From Methylobacterium tardum (GTDB taxonomy: Bacteria; Pseudomonadota; Alphaproteobacteria; Rhizobiales; Beijerinckiaceae), in NCBI RefSeq assembly GCF_023546765.1, contig NZ_CP097484.1, forward strand, positions 4,248,001-4,312,000: a stretch of DNA of 64,000 nt, given 5' to 3'. Below are positions 1 through 10,056 of the stretch, piece by piece. Position numbers and translations under genes: made by a program. The number at the start of each line of letters is the position of its first letter. The first letter of the stretch is position 1. The notes under the pieces were generated by a model, which searched no databases, had not been told where the DNA came from, and saw only the letters and a list, made by a program, of their open reading frames with translations.

Positions 1-1074
1 GCCCTCGCGGCCGGCGGGCGTCGGATGCTGGGGCAGCTCGGCCTGTGGCCCCGCGTCGCGGAGGCGTCCGAGCCGATCACCGAGATGGTGATCAGCGACA
101 GTCGCCTCGCCGATCCGGTCCGGCCCGTCTTCCTCATCTTCGGGCGCGAGGACGAGGAATCCCGCGCGGCCGACGAACCCTTCGCCCACATGGTCGAGGC
201 CGAACCCCTGGCTGCGGCGCTGGCGGAGACCTGCCGGGCGGCGGGCGTGTCCTTCGTGACGGCGGGAGTGGTGCGGGCCGCGCCGGAGGGCGCCGCGATC
301 CGCGCGGTGCTGACGACCGGCGACAGCCTGCGCGGCGACCTGCTGGTGGCCGCCGACGGCGCGCGCTCGCGCCTGCGCGAGGCCGCGCGGATCGGCTGGG
401 TCGGCTGGTCCTACCCGCAGGTCGGGATCGTGGCGACCATCGGCCATGCCCGGCCGCATGCGGGCCGGGCCTTCGAGCATTTCCTGCCTGCCGGCCCGTT
501 CGCGATCCTGCCGCTGCGCGACGGCGGCGCCCTGGGCCATCGCTCCTCGATCGTCTGGACCGAGCGGTCGGACACGGCCGAGGCCCTGCTCTCCGGGGCG
601 CCCGACGAGGTGCTGGCCGAGATCGAGCGTCGGTTCACCCTGGACCTCGGCGCCCTCGCGCTGGAACACGGCCCGAGCCGGCACCCGCTGGCCTTCGGCA
701 TCGCCCGGGCGTTCCGCGCCGAGCGGCTCGCCCTGCTGGGGGATGCCGCCCACGTCATCCACCCGATCGCCGGCCAGGGCCTCAATCTCGGCCTCGCCGA
801 CGCGGCAGCGTTGGCCGAGGCGATGACGGGCGCGCTGCGCCTCGGCCTCGACCCGGGCAGCCCGGACGTCCTGCGCGCCTACGAGCGTGCGCGCCGGTTC
901 GACAGCTTCGCCATGGCAGCGGCGACGGACGGTCTGAACCGCCTGTTCTCGAACGACGCCCTGCCGCTCCGGCTCGCCCGCGACCTGGGCCTCGGGATCG
1001 TGGACCGGCTGCCCGGCCTCAAGCGCTTCTTCATCGGCGAGGCGGCCGCCTCGCGGGGTCGCGGCCGCGGCTAA
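1..1074 (+). CDS. UbiH/COQ6-family FAD-dependent hydroxylase (5' end outside window)
   Basis: The reading frame is open from the first base, so the N-terminal FAD-binding part lies outside the window. The family hydroxylates aromatic rings, typically in ubiquinone synthesis at the inner membrane, using FAD, NAD(P)H and O2. The visible part has the middle-domain stretch VAADGARSRLRE (the DG motif contacting FAD and NAD(P)H) and the C-terminal flavin-binding motif GDAAHVIHPIAGQGLNLG at about nt 739-792, which is diagnostic of UbiH/UbiF/VisC/COQ6 proteins. The tail ends in an Arg/Gly-rich stretch. UbiH, UbiF and UbiI cannot be separated from this fragment. The next gene is convergent, 80 bases away. 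Confidence 0.88.
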   Translation, partial: ALAAGGRRMLGQLGLWPRVAEASEPITEMVISDSRLADPVRPVFLIFGREDEESRAADEPFAHMVEAEPLAAALAETCRAAGVSFVTAGVVRAAPEGAAIRAVLTTGDSLRGDLLVAADGARSRLREAARIGWVGWSYPQVGIVATIGHARPHAGRAFEHFLPAGPFAILPLRDGGALGHRSSIVWTERSDTAEALLSGAPDEVLAEIERRFTLDLGALALEHGPSRHPLAFGIARAFRAERLALLGDAAHVIHPIAGQGLNLGLADAAALAEAMTGALRLGLDPGSPDVLRAYERARRFDSFAMAAATDGLNRLFSNDALPLRLARDLGLGIVDRLPGLKRFFIGEAAASRGRGRG

Positions 1075-1154
1075 TGCGGGGGGAGGCGCTGTAGGGCCTC
1101 CCGGATCAGCGCATCATCGGAACACAACGGCTGCGGGCAGACCCGCTCAGGCTC

Positions 1155-1649
1155 TCAGCCGGCGACGAGGGCGCGGGCCCGGCGCATCCAGCGCATCGAG
1201 GCCTCGACCAAAGTGGGGCTCTGGTGCTTGAGGATCGCCGACTTCAGGAGGGTCTTGGGGACCTCCCAGAGCTGGACGGACCCGATCGGGAAATGCGCCA
1301 CATCGCCCGCCGTGAGGTGACGGCGCTCGCCATCCGCCCCGGTGATGAAGACGTCGCCATCGAGGATGGTGATGATCTCGTCGGCGTGGTGGGTCCAGCG
1401 GAACGCGCTCGCGGTGGTGCGCCAGAGATAGACATGCGCAGACCCGTCATGGGTCTGCGAGACTTCTGCCACTTCGGTGACGGGACTTCCCGAGACGACC
1501 CAGTCGGCCGGGATCGGCGCAGGGCTGAAGGCGGCGATCCCGGGCTTGATCGTGGTCCCGGAGACGGGACGCCCCTGCTCGTGGAGCCGGATCTCCGCAT
1601 AGGCACCGGCCGCCAGCAGGAGGACGGCGACGAGGGCGATCTTCTTCAC
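1155..1649 (-). CDS. Membrane-anchored or secreted cupin-domain protein
   Basis: The product is about 164 residues. An N-terminal hydrophobic segment (KIALVAVLLLAAGAYA) is followed by a single small beta-barrel cupin containing WTHHADEIITILDGDVFI and HLTAGDVAHFPIGSVQLWEVP, which resembles the DUF861/ureidoglycine-type cupin. The substrate is unknown; such domains bind a metal or small ligand, and the leader places this one in the periplasm or on the membrane. I chose the GTG at 1649 because GGAG lies six bases upstream and the leader then starts directly with VKK. A GTG five codons upstream (1664) is the alternative. The gene stands alone between two convergent/divergent neighbours. Confidence 0.7.
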   Translation of the reverse strand: MKKIALVAVLLLAAGAYAEIRLHEQGRPVSGTTIKPGIAAFSPAPIPADWVVSGSPVTEVAEVSQTHDGSAHVYLWRTTASAFRWTHHADEIITILDGDVFITGADGERRHLTAGDVAHFPIGSVQLWEVPKTLLKSAILKHQSPTLVEASMRWMRRARALVAG

Positions 1650-1891
1650 GGTCAGCTCCGGCACGCCGCGCTCAAGACATCCTTGAACGATGACAGCAGT
1701 GTCCGTGCTTCATCTCCCATCGAATAGTGGCCGGACAGCCTGAAACGGCGCATCCATGCAATCTTTGCGTGTTTGCCTTAATTCCACCTCCCGACGATCG
1801 CGCTCGTTCAGACCTCGCGATGCTCCGGATGTCCGCGAGCGTTCGCAGCCTCCGTTGCGCACCGGCGGATCCCGTCGCCAGCGCGAGCGGG

Positions 1892-3496
1892 TCAGCGCCC
1901 GGCGGCCGCTCCGGTCCCACGCTCGGTGATCCAGCGGGTTGCGTCGGCCCGCGGGGCGACCACGTCGGTGTCGGTGCGCAGCTGCGGGCTGTAGGAGGGA
2001 TCTTCCGCCAGGACATCGTGCCAGCGGCGCAGGAAGCGCGCTGTCTGCGAGCCGGGGGCGAAGTTGGTCGTCCGCGACGCGCTCTCATGGTGCGCCATCT
2101 CGGCGAACGGCGTGTAGACGATGCGATAGCCGAGCAGGCGCAGCTTCAGGCAGAGATCGACGTCGTTGAAGTCGAGGGCGAAGCCCTCGTCGAAGCCGTT
2201 GACGGCCTCCAGCACGGCCTTGCGGGTGGCGAACAGCGCCCCGGTCACGGCCGAGCAGTCGCGCTGGGTGAGCGCCCAGTCCGCATAGGTCCGCTCCGCC
2301 GCCGGCCGCTTGTACCAGGGATGGGCGAAGACGCCGAAGATGCCGCCGGTCATGCCGGCGTGCTGGATCGTCCCGTCCGGGAACAGCAGCCGGCCGCCGA
2401 CACCGCCGACGCCCTGGTCCATGGCGAAGGTCAGCAAGGCCTCGATCCATCCGCGCCGGCGGACGACGAGGTCGTCGTTCATCAGGATGATCAGATCGGT
2501 TTCGGCGGCGCGCCACAGCCGGTTCATCTTGGCGGCATAGTTGAACGGCTCGCCCGCGGGGCGACGCGTGTCGATGCGCTTGACCGTGAACCGGTCGGCG
2601 CGGCCCTGATAGATCGCGTCATCCTCGCGGTCGTCGCCGATCAGCACGGTGATCCGGTTGGCCGGGTAGGTGCTGCGCGCGAGGCTGTCCAGGAGCTGGA
2701 CGATGTGCGGCCGGTCGGTGGGAACGCCGTCGCCGTCCTTGGGCCGGCTCTGCGCGGTCGGGATCACCAGCGTCACCGGGGGCGGATCGGCCAGCGTCCG
2801 CCGGATCTCCAGCGTGTCCGGCGTGAGCCCGGCCGCCGTCGTGAGCGGCTGGCCGGCGGCGCGGAACCACCGCTCCAGGACACGGGCGCGGGCCTTGCGC
2901 CCGGCCTTCGGGCGAGCGAGGGGCGAGGCGAGCAGCGTGTGCGGGATGCGGTCGAGGCCGATCCCGGCCGAGAGCGCGTCCAGGCAGAAGGCGAACCACG
3001 CTGCGTTCCCTTCCCGCCGGCCGAAGCTGGGCGTCACGGCGGCGAGCACCGAGGCGCGGATGATCAGGGGGAAGCCGACATAGTCATCCGCCATCAGCAG
3101 GCCCGGATTGAAGGCCGGCTTGCAGTGAACGCTCGTCACCAAGCCCTCGGCGTCGGCGACGGCGTCATCTCCGTAGAAGATGCCGATGTCGGGCCGCGCG
3201 GACAGGGCCGCGCGGATCCGCTCGAGAACGTCCGGGCAGGGCGTGGCGGTGGCCGGCGTGACCAGGAACACCGCGCCGTCCGCCCGCTCGATCGAGTCCG
3301 CGGCGAGCGGGCGCGTGTCGAAAGGCTGAAGGTCCGCGTCGAGGAGGATCGGCACGACTGGCGTGTTCGCGTTGGGCCCGGCCGCCTTGGGGCCGGCGGG
3401 CGTCCCCCAGGCGATCGCCTCCCAGGCTGGCGAGGGGGCCGAATGGCTGCGCATCGTGATCGGTCTCAGCGTGGGGGCCGGATGTCCGGCGGTCAT
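1892..3496 (-). CDS. Glycosyltransferase family 2
   Basis: This 534-residue protein has a GT2 (GT-A fold) domain over roughly residues 230-500: VTLVIPTAQ opens the domain, ILMNDDLVV carries the metal-binding acidic pair, and ALDFNDVDLCLKLRLLGYRI is the usual ED-type acceptor-site motif of GT2 enzymes. The first 200 residues look like a degenerate relative of the same fold (IGIFYGDDAVAD). The start codon overlaps the stop of the upstream RgpF/GT4 gene by four bases (ATGA), so the two are translationally coupled and probably build the same surface polysaccharide or O-antigen-like glycan. No membrane segments are visible. Acceptor and sugar donor cannot be inferred. Confidence 0.88.
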   Translation of the reverse strand: MTAGHPAPTLRPITMRSHSAPSPAWEAIAWGTPAGPKAAGPNANTPVVPILLDADLQPFDTRPLAADSIERADGAVFLVTPATATPCPDVLERIRAALSARPDIGIFYGDDAVADAEGLVTSVHCKPAFNPGLLMADDYVGFPLIIRASVLAAVTPSFGRREGNAAWFAFCLDALSAGIGLDRIPHTLLASPLARPKAGRKARARVLERWFRAAGQPLTTAAGLTPDTLEIRRTLADPPPVTLVIPTAQSRPKDGDGVPTDRPHIVQLLDSLARSTYPANRITVLIGDDREDDAIYQGRADRFTVKRIDTRRPAGEPFNYAAKMNRLWRAAETDLIILMNDDLVVRRRGWIEALLTFAMDQGVGGVGGRLLFPDGTIQHAGMTGGIFGVFAHPWYKRPAAERTYADWALTQRDCSAVTGALFATRKAVLEAVNGFDEGFALDFNDVDLCLKLRLLGYRIVYTPFAEMAHHESASRTTNFAPGSQTARFLRRWHDVLAEDPSYSPQLRTDTDVVAPRADATRWITERGTGAAAGR

Positions 3497-6400
3497 TCGG
3501 CCAGGAGGCGGGCGAGGCTCGCCTCCATCGCGGCGGCAACGGCGGCGGCCGACAGGCGCTCCCGGATCCGAGCCTTAGCCGCCGCGCCGATCCGCTGCGC
3601 CTCGCCGCTCGTCACCGCAGCAGCAGCGGCGTTCAGGGCACGCGCGAGATCGTCCTCATCGACGCGTCCCCAGGTCGAGCCTTTGAGATAAGGGCCGTAC
3701 GAATCCTCAAGGGCGACGATGTCGGCCCGGACCGGGAAACCGCAGGTCGCGTCGAGGAAGTCGCGGCTGCCGCCGAAATCGGTGGCGACCACGACCTTGC
3801 CCATCTCCATGGCCTCCGCGATCGTCAGGCCGAAGCCCTCCGAGGAATGCGAGGAGGCATAGACGTCACAGGTCTCGAACAGGATCGCGAGCTCCCGCGC
3901 CGAGAGCGGCTGATCGATCACGACCACGTCTCCGCCCTTGCCCACGAGTTCGAGGAGCCTCTTGCCTTCGCCGGGAAGGTCGAAGACGTGCTTGGTCTTC
4001 AGCACGAGCTGCCAGCCGCTCTTCGCGAGCCCGGCGGCGCGGAAGGCCCGGATCAGCGCGTGCGGGTTCTTGCGGGCGAGATAGCTCGAGCCGTCAAAGG
4101 CGTAGAGGATCAGCCGCTTGGCCGGGTCGATCGAGAAGCTCGCCCGCAGGCGGGCCTTGGCCGCGGCACTCGCGGGCTCGCCGGGCTCGTTCTCGGCGAC
4201 GTGCGGCACAATCTCGACCGGGATGTCGGTGATCGACCGGAAGATGTCGGCGCAGAACTCGGTCGGGGTCCAGATCGCGTCGAGGCCGTCGACGGTCCGA
4301 AGCCAGTCCTCCGGGACGTAGGAGGTCTCCCACACGAACAGCCCAACCTTCCGGCGCGCCTGAGCGACGATCGCCTGCTGGCGCGGGCTCATCAGCGAGG
4401 TCCACGTTTCGCCGTTGAGATGGACCACGGCGACGTCGGCCGGTCCCGCGAAGGTCTCGGCCTGCCAGCCCGGCGCGACGCGCGCGTGGACGTGGAACGG
4501 CACTTCGAGCGGGTGCAGGTTCACCTGCCAGGGCGTCCGGTGGATCGCCCGGGCGTAGCCGCGGCCGGCCACGCCGAGACCGTTGGCGTAGTTGGTCGGG
4601 CTCACGAAAGTGACGCGCGGCGGTCCGGCGGCGCGCGTCGGCCGCGCCAGGTCTGCCCAGACCCTGGCGCCCGGCGTGGCATAGGTCGGTTCCAGGCGAT
4701 CGAGGTCGAAGCCCGACTCTTCGAGCGCCCTCCGCAACGGCTTTCCGCCGAGCGCCGCGTGCTCGCCGAGGAGCGAGCGCTTCACGAACGGGAAGCCCTG
4801 CCCCAGCAGGTTCTCCCAGTCGAACAGGGCGCGGTTGTTGCGCGGATCGTTCACCAGGGTCGTGTGCCGGTTGCGGGTGGAGAACAGGGCCCGCGTGTTC
4901 ATGCCCGCCGCACGCATCCGGGCCGAGAAGGTCAGCTCGTACTCGGTGATGACGACGTTCTTGTCCGGCCAGCTCCGGATCGCCTGCATGTACTGGTTGA
5001 AACCGTAGCATGACAGGCAGCGCCGCTTCAGCGCCAGGAAGAAGCTCTGCAGGTGGTCACTGTAGTAGAAGTTGTCGAGCAGGCCGACGACCTCCTCCGA
5101 GCAGCCATCGATCCGGGCCAGGATGCTGGCGAAGGCGTCGCGGTCCAGGGGACCGACGAGGCTGTCGTTCACCAGGTAGAGCGTGTCCGCGTCGAGCAGG
5201 TCACCGTCCTCAGCTAGCACATGCGCCCAGGCGGCGAAGTCGAAGCCGCCGTTCTCGCGCACGTAGACCGAGGCGCACAGGTCGATCAGCGCCTGCGGCA
5301 CCACCGTCTTGCGCTGGTCGGCCGCGACGATCAGCACCACGTCGGCGTCGTTCTCGATGAAGGCGCGCAGGTACGGCTCGACATGGCCCTTGATGCGGCC
5401 GTTGCCGGAATGCGTGATGAACAGGGCGGTGCGGGCATGCCGGCGCGGTCCGCGCTTCAGGCAGACGAGCGGCGCCTGGGCCGGATCCCGGGACCCCGCC
5501 GTGCCCGCGACGCAGCGGGTCCGCTTCCCCTGGCCGATGCCGTACTGGATGTAGTGAACCAGCGGGTTCAGTCCGCGCGCCGCGGCCTCCGGGTATTCCG
5601 TGAGGTACCAGGGCGCGTCGAAGCGGGGCGACGGGCTGGTGGTTCGGCCGCCATCCGCGAGGAAATGGGCGAGCGGGTTCGTCGCCGCATCGTCGGCGAG
5701 GTAGGCCGCGCGGTACCAGCGCGTGTCGAACCACGGGCCCGGATCGTGCCCGTCGGCGGCACCGTGCTCCAGGAAATGGACCAGCGGATTGAGGCTCTCC
5801 GGCACGATCTCGGGCGCCTGGGCGGCGTACCAGTCCGGATCGAACAGCGGGTGCGGCGCGTGACGGCGGTAGCCGCCGGCCATCACGTAATGCTCTAGCG
5901 GCTCGAGGCCGCTGGTCTCGGCCTCGGGACAGCGATCGCGGTAATACGCGGCGTCGAACAGCCCGGATCGCCGGATCAGCTCGACGTGGCGGGAGAGGCT
6001 GGCGAGTTCCTCGGCATTACGCAGGTAGCCCTGCTGCTTCCCGACCGTAATGTAGTGGACGAGCGCGTTGATCGGCTCGCGCCGGGCATCCGGATAGCGG
6101 GCTCGGTACCACGCCGTGTCGAAGGCGGGCGACGGGTCGGTCTCGCCGCTCTCCAGGAAATGGAACAGGGCCCGCGCGCGCGCCGCCCGGCCGCCGAGAT
6201 ACCGCTCGGCGTACCAGTCGGGATCGAACAGCGGGTTCGGCGCCTGACCGGCCGCCGCGCCGCGCTCGACGTAGTGCAGGAGCGGGTTGATGCCCTCGGC
6301 GCGCAGGGCCGGGTTCGCCGCGAGGTACAGGTCGCCGTGGAACAGTGGGTGCGGCCAGCGGCCTTCGCGTCCGCCGTGGACGGCGTAATGGGTCGCGGGA

Positions 6401-6618
6401 TCGATCCCCTCGGTGGCGACATCCGGGTAGCGCCGCGCGTACCAGGCCGCGTCGAACAGGCCCGATTCCTTCACGGCCCGGACGAGATCGGCCTGCCGCG
6501 GCCCGCTGCGGCGGTCCCGCTTCAGGCGCCGGGTAAGCGGCCGCGCGAGGGATTGCGCGGCCCTGGCGAGGCCGGCCTTCTCGGACGACCCGGCGGCGAA
6601 CACATCTCGAAGGCGCAT
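3493..6618 (-). CDS. Multidomain glycan protein: eight WY/HY repeats, RgpF-like domain, GT4 glycosyltransferase
   Basis: The protein is 1041 residues if it starts at the ATG at 6618 (MRLRDVF). The frame stays open 88 codons further, but that extension is Arg-rich and looks non-coding. Residues about 54-367 hold eight repeats of about 37 residues with the pattern FDxxWYxxxYP...NPLxHYxxxG. Residues about 396-620 match the rhamnan synthesis protein F family (TALFITHSGNGRIKGHV, RENGGFDFAAWAHVL, LYLVNDSLVGP). Residues about 668-1041 form a GT4 domain ending in YASSHSSEGFGLTIAEAMEM, with the donor-binding Glu motif. It is coupled to the downstream GT2 gene. It likely assembles a rhamnose-containing or related cell-surface polymer; the exact linkage is unknown. 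Confidence 0.87.
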   Translation of the reverse strand: MRLRDVFAAGSSEKAGLARAAQSLARPLTRRLKRDRRSGPRQADLVRAVKESGLFDAAWYARRYPDVATEGIDPATHYAVHGGREGRWPHPLFHGDLYLAANPALRAEGINPLLHYVERGAAAGQAPNPLFDPDWYAERYLGGRAARARALFHFLESGETDPSPAFDTAWYRARYPDARREPINALVHYITVGKQQGYLRNAEELASLSRHVELIRRSGLFDAAYYRDRCPEAETSGLEPLEHYVMAGGYRRHAPHPLFDPDWYAAQAPEIVPESLNPLVHFLEHGAADGHDPGPWFDTRWYRAAYLADDAATNPLAHFLADGGRTTSPSPRFDAPWYLTEYPEAAARGLNPLVHYIQYGIGQGKRTRCVAGTAGSRDPAQAPLVCLKRGPRRHARTALFITHSGNGRIKGHVEPYLRAFIENDADVVLIVAADQRKTVVPQALIDLCASVYVRENGGFDFAAWAHVLAEDGDLLDADTLYLVNDSLVGPLDRDAFASILARIDGCSEEVVGLLDNFYYSDHLQSFFLALKRRCLSCYGFNQYMQAIRSWPDKNVVITEYELTFSARMRAAGMNTRALFSTRNRHTTLVNDPRNNRALFDWENLLGQGFPFVKRSLLGEHAALGGKPLRRALEESGFDLDRLEPTYATPGARVWADLARPTRAAGPPRVTFVSPTNYANGLGVAGRGYARAIHRTPWQVNLHPLEVPFHVHARVAPGWQAETFAGPADVAVVHLNGETWTSLMSPRQQAIVAQARRKVGLFVWETSYVPEDWLRTVDGLDAIWTPTEFCADIFRSITDIPVEIVPHVAENEPGEPASAAAKARLRASFSIDPAKRLILYAFDGSSYLARKNPHALIRAFRAAGLAKSGWQLVLKTKHVFDLPGEGKRLLELVGKGGDVVVIDQPLSARELAILFETCDVYASSHSSEGFGLTIAEAMEMGKVVVATDFGGSRDFLDATCGFPVRADIVALEDSYGPYLKGSTWGRVDEDDLARALNAAAAAVTSGEAQRIGAAAKARIRERLSAAAVAAAMEASLARLLAE

Positions 6619-7006
6619 GACATGGTCCGGATACGCGGGAAGCCCGCAAAGCTGCCCACGCCGCGATCCGCGAGAGACATCAAGGGGTTCGGCCGGCAGT
6701 CGCGGGCACGACCGGCGCCGGCTCAGGCGCCTTCCTAATGGTCCAGCCCGCCCGCGCCAAGACCCGGGCGCTGCGCCCGGCCGAGGCCGGAGGCGCGGCA
6801 CGATCCCGGGAAAATCCGCGCGCCGCCTATCCGGGCGCCCTCGCGTTCGTATACGAGGCGCGCTCACGGCAACGCAGCGCATCTGCCAAACGCACCTGCA
6901 AGGAGAGCAGCCCGGTGGCTGATCTCACCCCCGAGGACGGGTTGCCCGCCGGGATGCCGCCGGACCCGCCCGCGCCTTCGTGCCGCAATCGATGGAGCCT
7001 ACCGTC
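6619..7006. promoter_or_regulatory. Divergent intergenic region between the RgpF/GT4 gene and the fae-like gene
   Basis: This 388-base spacer must hold the promoters of both divergent genes. It contains a perfect 10-bp palindrome, TCGTATACGA (6847-6856), possibly an operator, and the short leader ORF described separately (6915-7010). I could not pick convincing -35/-10 pairs in this high-GC sequence. Confidence 0.4.
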
Positions 7007-7010
7007 ATGA
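6915..7010 (+). CDS. Candidate 31-residue leader ORF overlapping the fae-like start
   Basis: A GTG at 6915 is preceded by AAGGAGAG with a spacing of about eight bases, one of the better ribosome binding sites in this region. The frame encodes 31 residues (VADLTPEDGLPAGMPPDPPA...) and its TGA stop (7008-7010) overlaps the ATG of the fae-like gene (7007) as ATGA. The peptide is Pro-rich and resembles nothing I recognise. It could be a translationally coupled leader or chance. Ribosome profiling or conservation in related species would decide. Confidence 0.3.
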   Translation: MADLTPEDGLPAGMPPDPPAPSCRNRWSLPS

Positions 7011-7555
7011 GTGAACGCATCATCCTCCGCGCCGGCGAAGCCCTTGTGGCGGGCGGGCCGCCCAACACGGCGTCCGAGCCGGAAGTCATCATCGGCGAGC
7101 TCGACGGGCCGGTCGGCACGGCCCTGGCGACGCTGACCGGCGACCAGGTGGTGGGCCACAGCCGCGTCTTCGCGCTGCTCAACACCGACATCATGGTCCG
7201 CCCGGTGACGCTGTGCGTCTCCAAGGTCAGCGTGACCGAGAGCAAGTACACGTCGATCCTGATGGGCACGGTGCAGTTCGCCATCGCCAACGGCGTGCTC
7301 GACGCCGTGCGGGCGGGCTACATCCCCAAGGAGAAGGCCAACGATCTCGGCATCATCTGCTCGGTCTGGCTGAGCCCGGGCGTGATCGAGGCCCAGACGG
7401 TCGACCACAAGGCGCTGTTCGAGATCCAGCGCAAGGGCATGACCGAGGCGATCCGCAAGGCGATGACCAACGAGCCGTCGATCGACTGGCTCTTGGAGAA
7501 CCAGGAGAAGATCGTCCACAAGTACTACACGATGGGCCTCGAAGGGAAAATCTGA
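7007..7555 (+). CDS. fae2: Formaldehyde-activating enzyme paralogue (Fae2-like)
   Basis: This 182-residue protein belongs to the Fae family, whose founding member condenses formaldehyde with tetrahydromethanopterin in methylotrophs. Family features visible are GEALVAGG near the N-terminus, VIIGELDGPVGTAL, and the central helix region VQFAIANGVLDAVRAGYIPKEKANDLGIICSVWLSPG. By eye, the stretch that in true Fae reads AHIDLIIG here reads SEPEVIIG, so the catalytic His appears replaced by Glu. It may therefore not be a genuine formaldehyde-activating enzyme. The ATG at 7007 is supported by GGAG at 6994-6997. map follows 191 bases downstream. Confidence 0.82.
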   Translation: MSERIILRAGEALVAGGPPNTASEPEVIIGELDGPVGTALATLTGDQVVGHSRVFALLNTDIMVRPVTLCVSKVSVTESKYTSILMGTVQFAIANGVLDAVRAGYIPKEKANDLGIICSVWLSPGVIEAQTVDHKALFEIQRKGMTEAIRKAMTNEPSIDWLLENQEKIVHKYYTMGLEGKI

Positions 7556-7746
7556 GCGCTTCCCCGGCCCGTGCCGGAGCGGGATCCGCGCCTTCGGCCG
7601 GACCCTGCTCCGCCCGCCCGGGCTGGCGCGCGCCTGTCCGGTGTCCGAATCCCCGAGCGGGGCGCGGATCTGGGCGCGCCCACGGGAAGCGGCCGTTCCG
7701 GTGCGCCGGGATCTCGGCCGCGTGAGGCTTTGCGAAGGGAGACGCC

Positions 7747-8499
7747 GTGACCGTATCCAGCGAGGATGATCTGGCCGGACTGAAGCGGATCGGGCGCATC
7801 GTCGCCGAGGCGCTGGAGATCATGGGCAAGGCCATCGAGCCCGGCATCACCGAGCGCGAGCTCGACCGGATCGGACGCGCTTACCTGGACGCGGCCGGGG
7901 CCCGCCCGGCGCCCGAGATGGTCTACGGCTTCCCCGGCGCGACCTGCATCAGCGTCAACGAGCGGATCGCGCACGGCATCCCGGGCGACCGCCGGATCGA
8001 GCCGGGCGACCTGGTCAACATCGATGTCTCTGCCGAGAAGGACGGCTACTTCGCCGATACGGGCGCGTCCTTCGCCGTTCCGCCGGTGACCCGCAGGGTC
8101 GAGCGGCTGTGCCGGGACGGGCGCCGGGCGATGTGGGCGGGCCTGCGCCAGGTCGGCACCGGCAAGCCGCTGGCGGGGATCGGCCGGGCGGTCGGCGATT
8201 TCGCGCGCAAGAACGGCTACACGCTGGTGCGCAACCTCGCCAGCCACGGCGTCGGCCTGTCGCTCCACGAGGAGCCGACGGAGATCGCGACCTGGCCCGA
8301 CGCCTCCGAGCGCCGGATCATGACGGAGGGGCTGGTATTCACCGTCGAGCCGTTCCTGTCGCTGGGCGCCGAGTTCGCCGAGGACGGCGACGATCCCTGG
8401 ACCCTCTATAGCCGGCCGAGGGCTCCGACGGTCCAGTACGAGCACACCGTCGTCGCCACGCGCAGCGGCCCGCTGGTCCTGACGATGCCGGGACAATAG
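7747..8499 (+). CDS. map: Type I methionine aminopeptidase
   Basis: The enzyme removes the initiator methionine from nascent proteins in the cytoplasm and uses two divalent metal ions. At 250 residues it has the usual length of type I enzymes without an N-terminal extension. All five metal ligands of the pita-bread fold are present: D93 (NIDVS), D104 (DTGASF), H167 (ASHGVGLSLHE), E201 (VFTVEPF) and E232 (QYEHT). The ATG/GTG choice is settled by AAGGGAG just upstream of the GTG at 7747. It is monocistronic in appearance, with 190 bases to the fae-like gene upstream and 255 bases to the MoxR gene downstream. Confidence 0.93.
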   Translation: MTVSSEDDLAGLKRIGRIVAEALEIMGKAIEPGITERELDRIGRAYLDAAGARPAPEMVYGFPGATCISVNERIAHGIPGDRRIEPGDLVNIDVSAEKDGYFADTGASFAVPPVTRRVERLCRDGRRAMWAGLRQVGTGKPLAGIGRAVGDFARKNGYTLVRNLASHGVGLSLHEEPTEIATWPDASERRIMTEGLVFTVEPFLSLGAEFAEDGDDPWTLYSRPRAPTVQYEHTVVATRSGPLVLTMPGQ

Positions 8500-8754
8500 G
8501 GGCCCGGCCGGTACCAAGGTGGCGCCGTCGATCCTCGGGCCACGGAGCAGCGGGCGAGGCGCCCCGCGCCCGGCATCATCGCCGTCGCCGGTGAGCGGCG
8601 CGGTCCGGAACAGGGCCGCGGCGCCGTGCGCCAGTTTCGGCCGCGATTCGGCGTGCGGCGATCCCGACCTTGCCAGCCCGGTATCAGAAGCCCCACACTT
8701 GTTGGAATGACCGGCGGGGTCCCGCGGGGCCCCGGACAGGAGATGGATGACGGC

Positions 8755-9759
<1,005 letters not shown>

Positions 9760-9797
9760 TGCATCAACAGCAGCGCAGGCTTCTGCCGAAGACCATT

Positions 9798-9963
9798 CCG
9801 TCATTCCGGGGCCGCGCAGCGGAGCCCGGACCCAGAGGGGCACGCCGGAGGCGGGCAATCCAGAACCACCGCGCAGCTTCGATCGCACGGGCGGCCTGTC
9901 AGCCGGCTCCGCCTGCGCATCTGGATTCCGGGCTCTCACCTGCGGCGAGCCCCGGAATGACGG
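9798..9963. repeat. Dispersed palindromic element, copy 1
   Basis: The left arm begins CCGTCATTCCGGGGCCGCGC and the right arm ends GCCCCGGAATGACGG, giving terminal inverted repeats of about 30 bases around a variable core. It fills most of the moxR-DUF58 spacer (9760-10056). Five further copies lie at 37011-37153, 43715-43830, 43881-44023, 45608-45722 and 56993-57106. None carries a reading frame. Confidence 0.85.
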
Positions 9964-10056
9964 TGGACGCTTGAGCAAAGTCCGCCCCGCCATATTGGGC
10001 TTGCGCATCCGGCTCCGCTTGTCTGCGCTGAACCGCGCCGAAGGGCTGCGCTGACG

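Noticed and set aside
6619..6882. N-terminal extension of the RgpF/GT4 protein
   Set aside because: The 88 extra codons are Arg/Pro-rich and unlike the repeats. The ATG at 6618 fits the start of the folded part.
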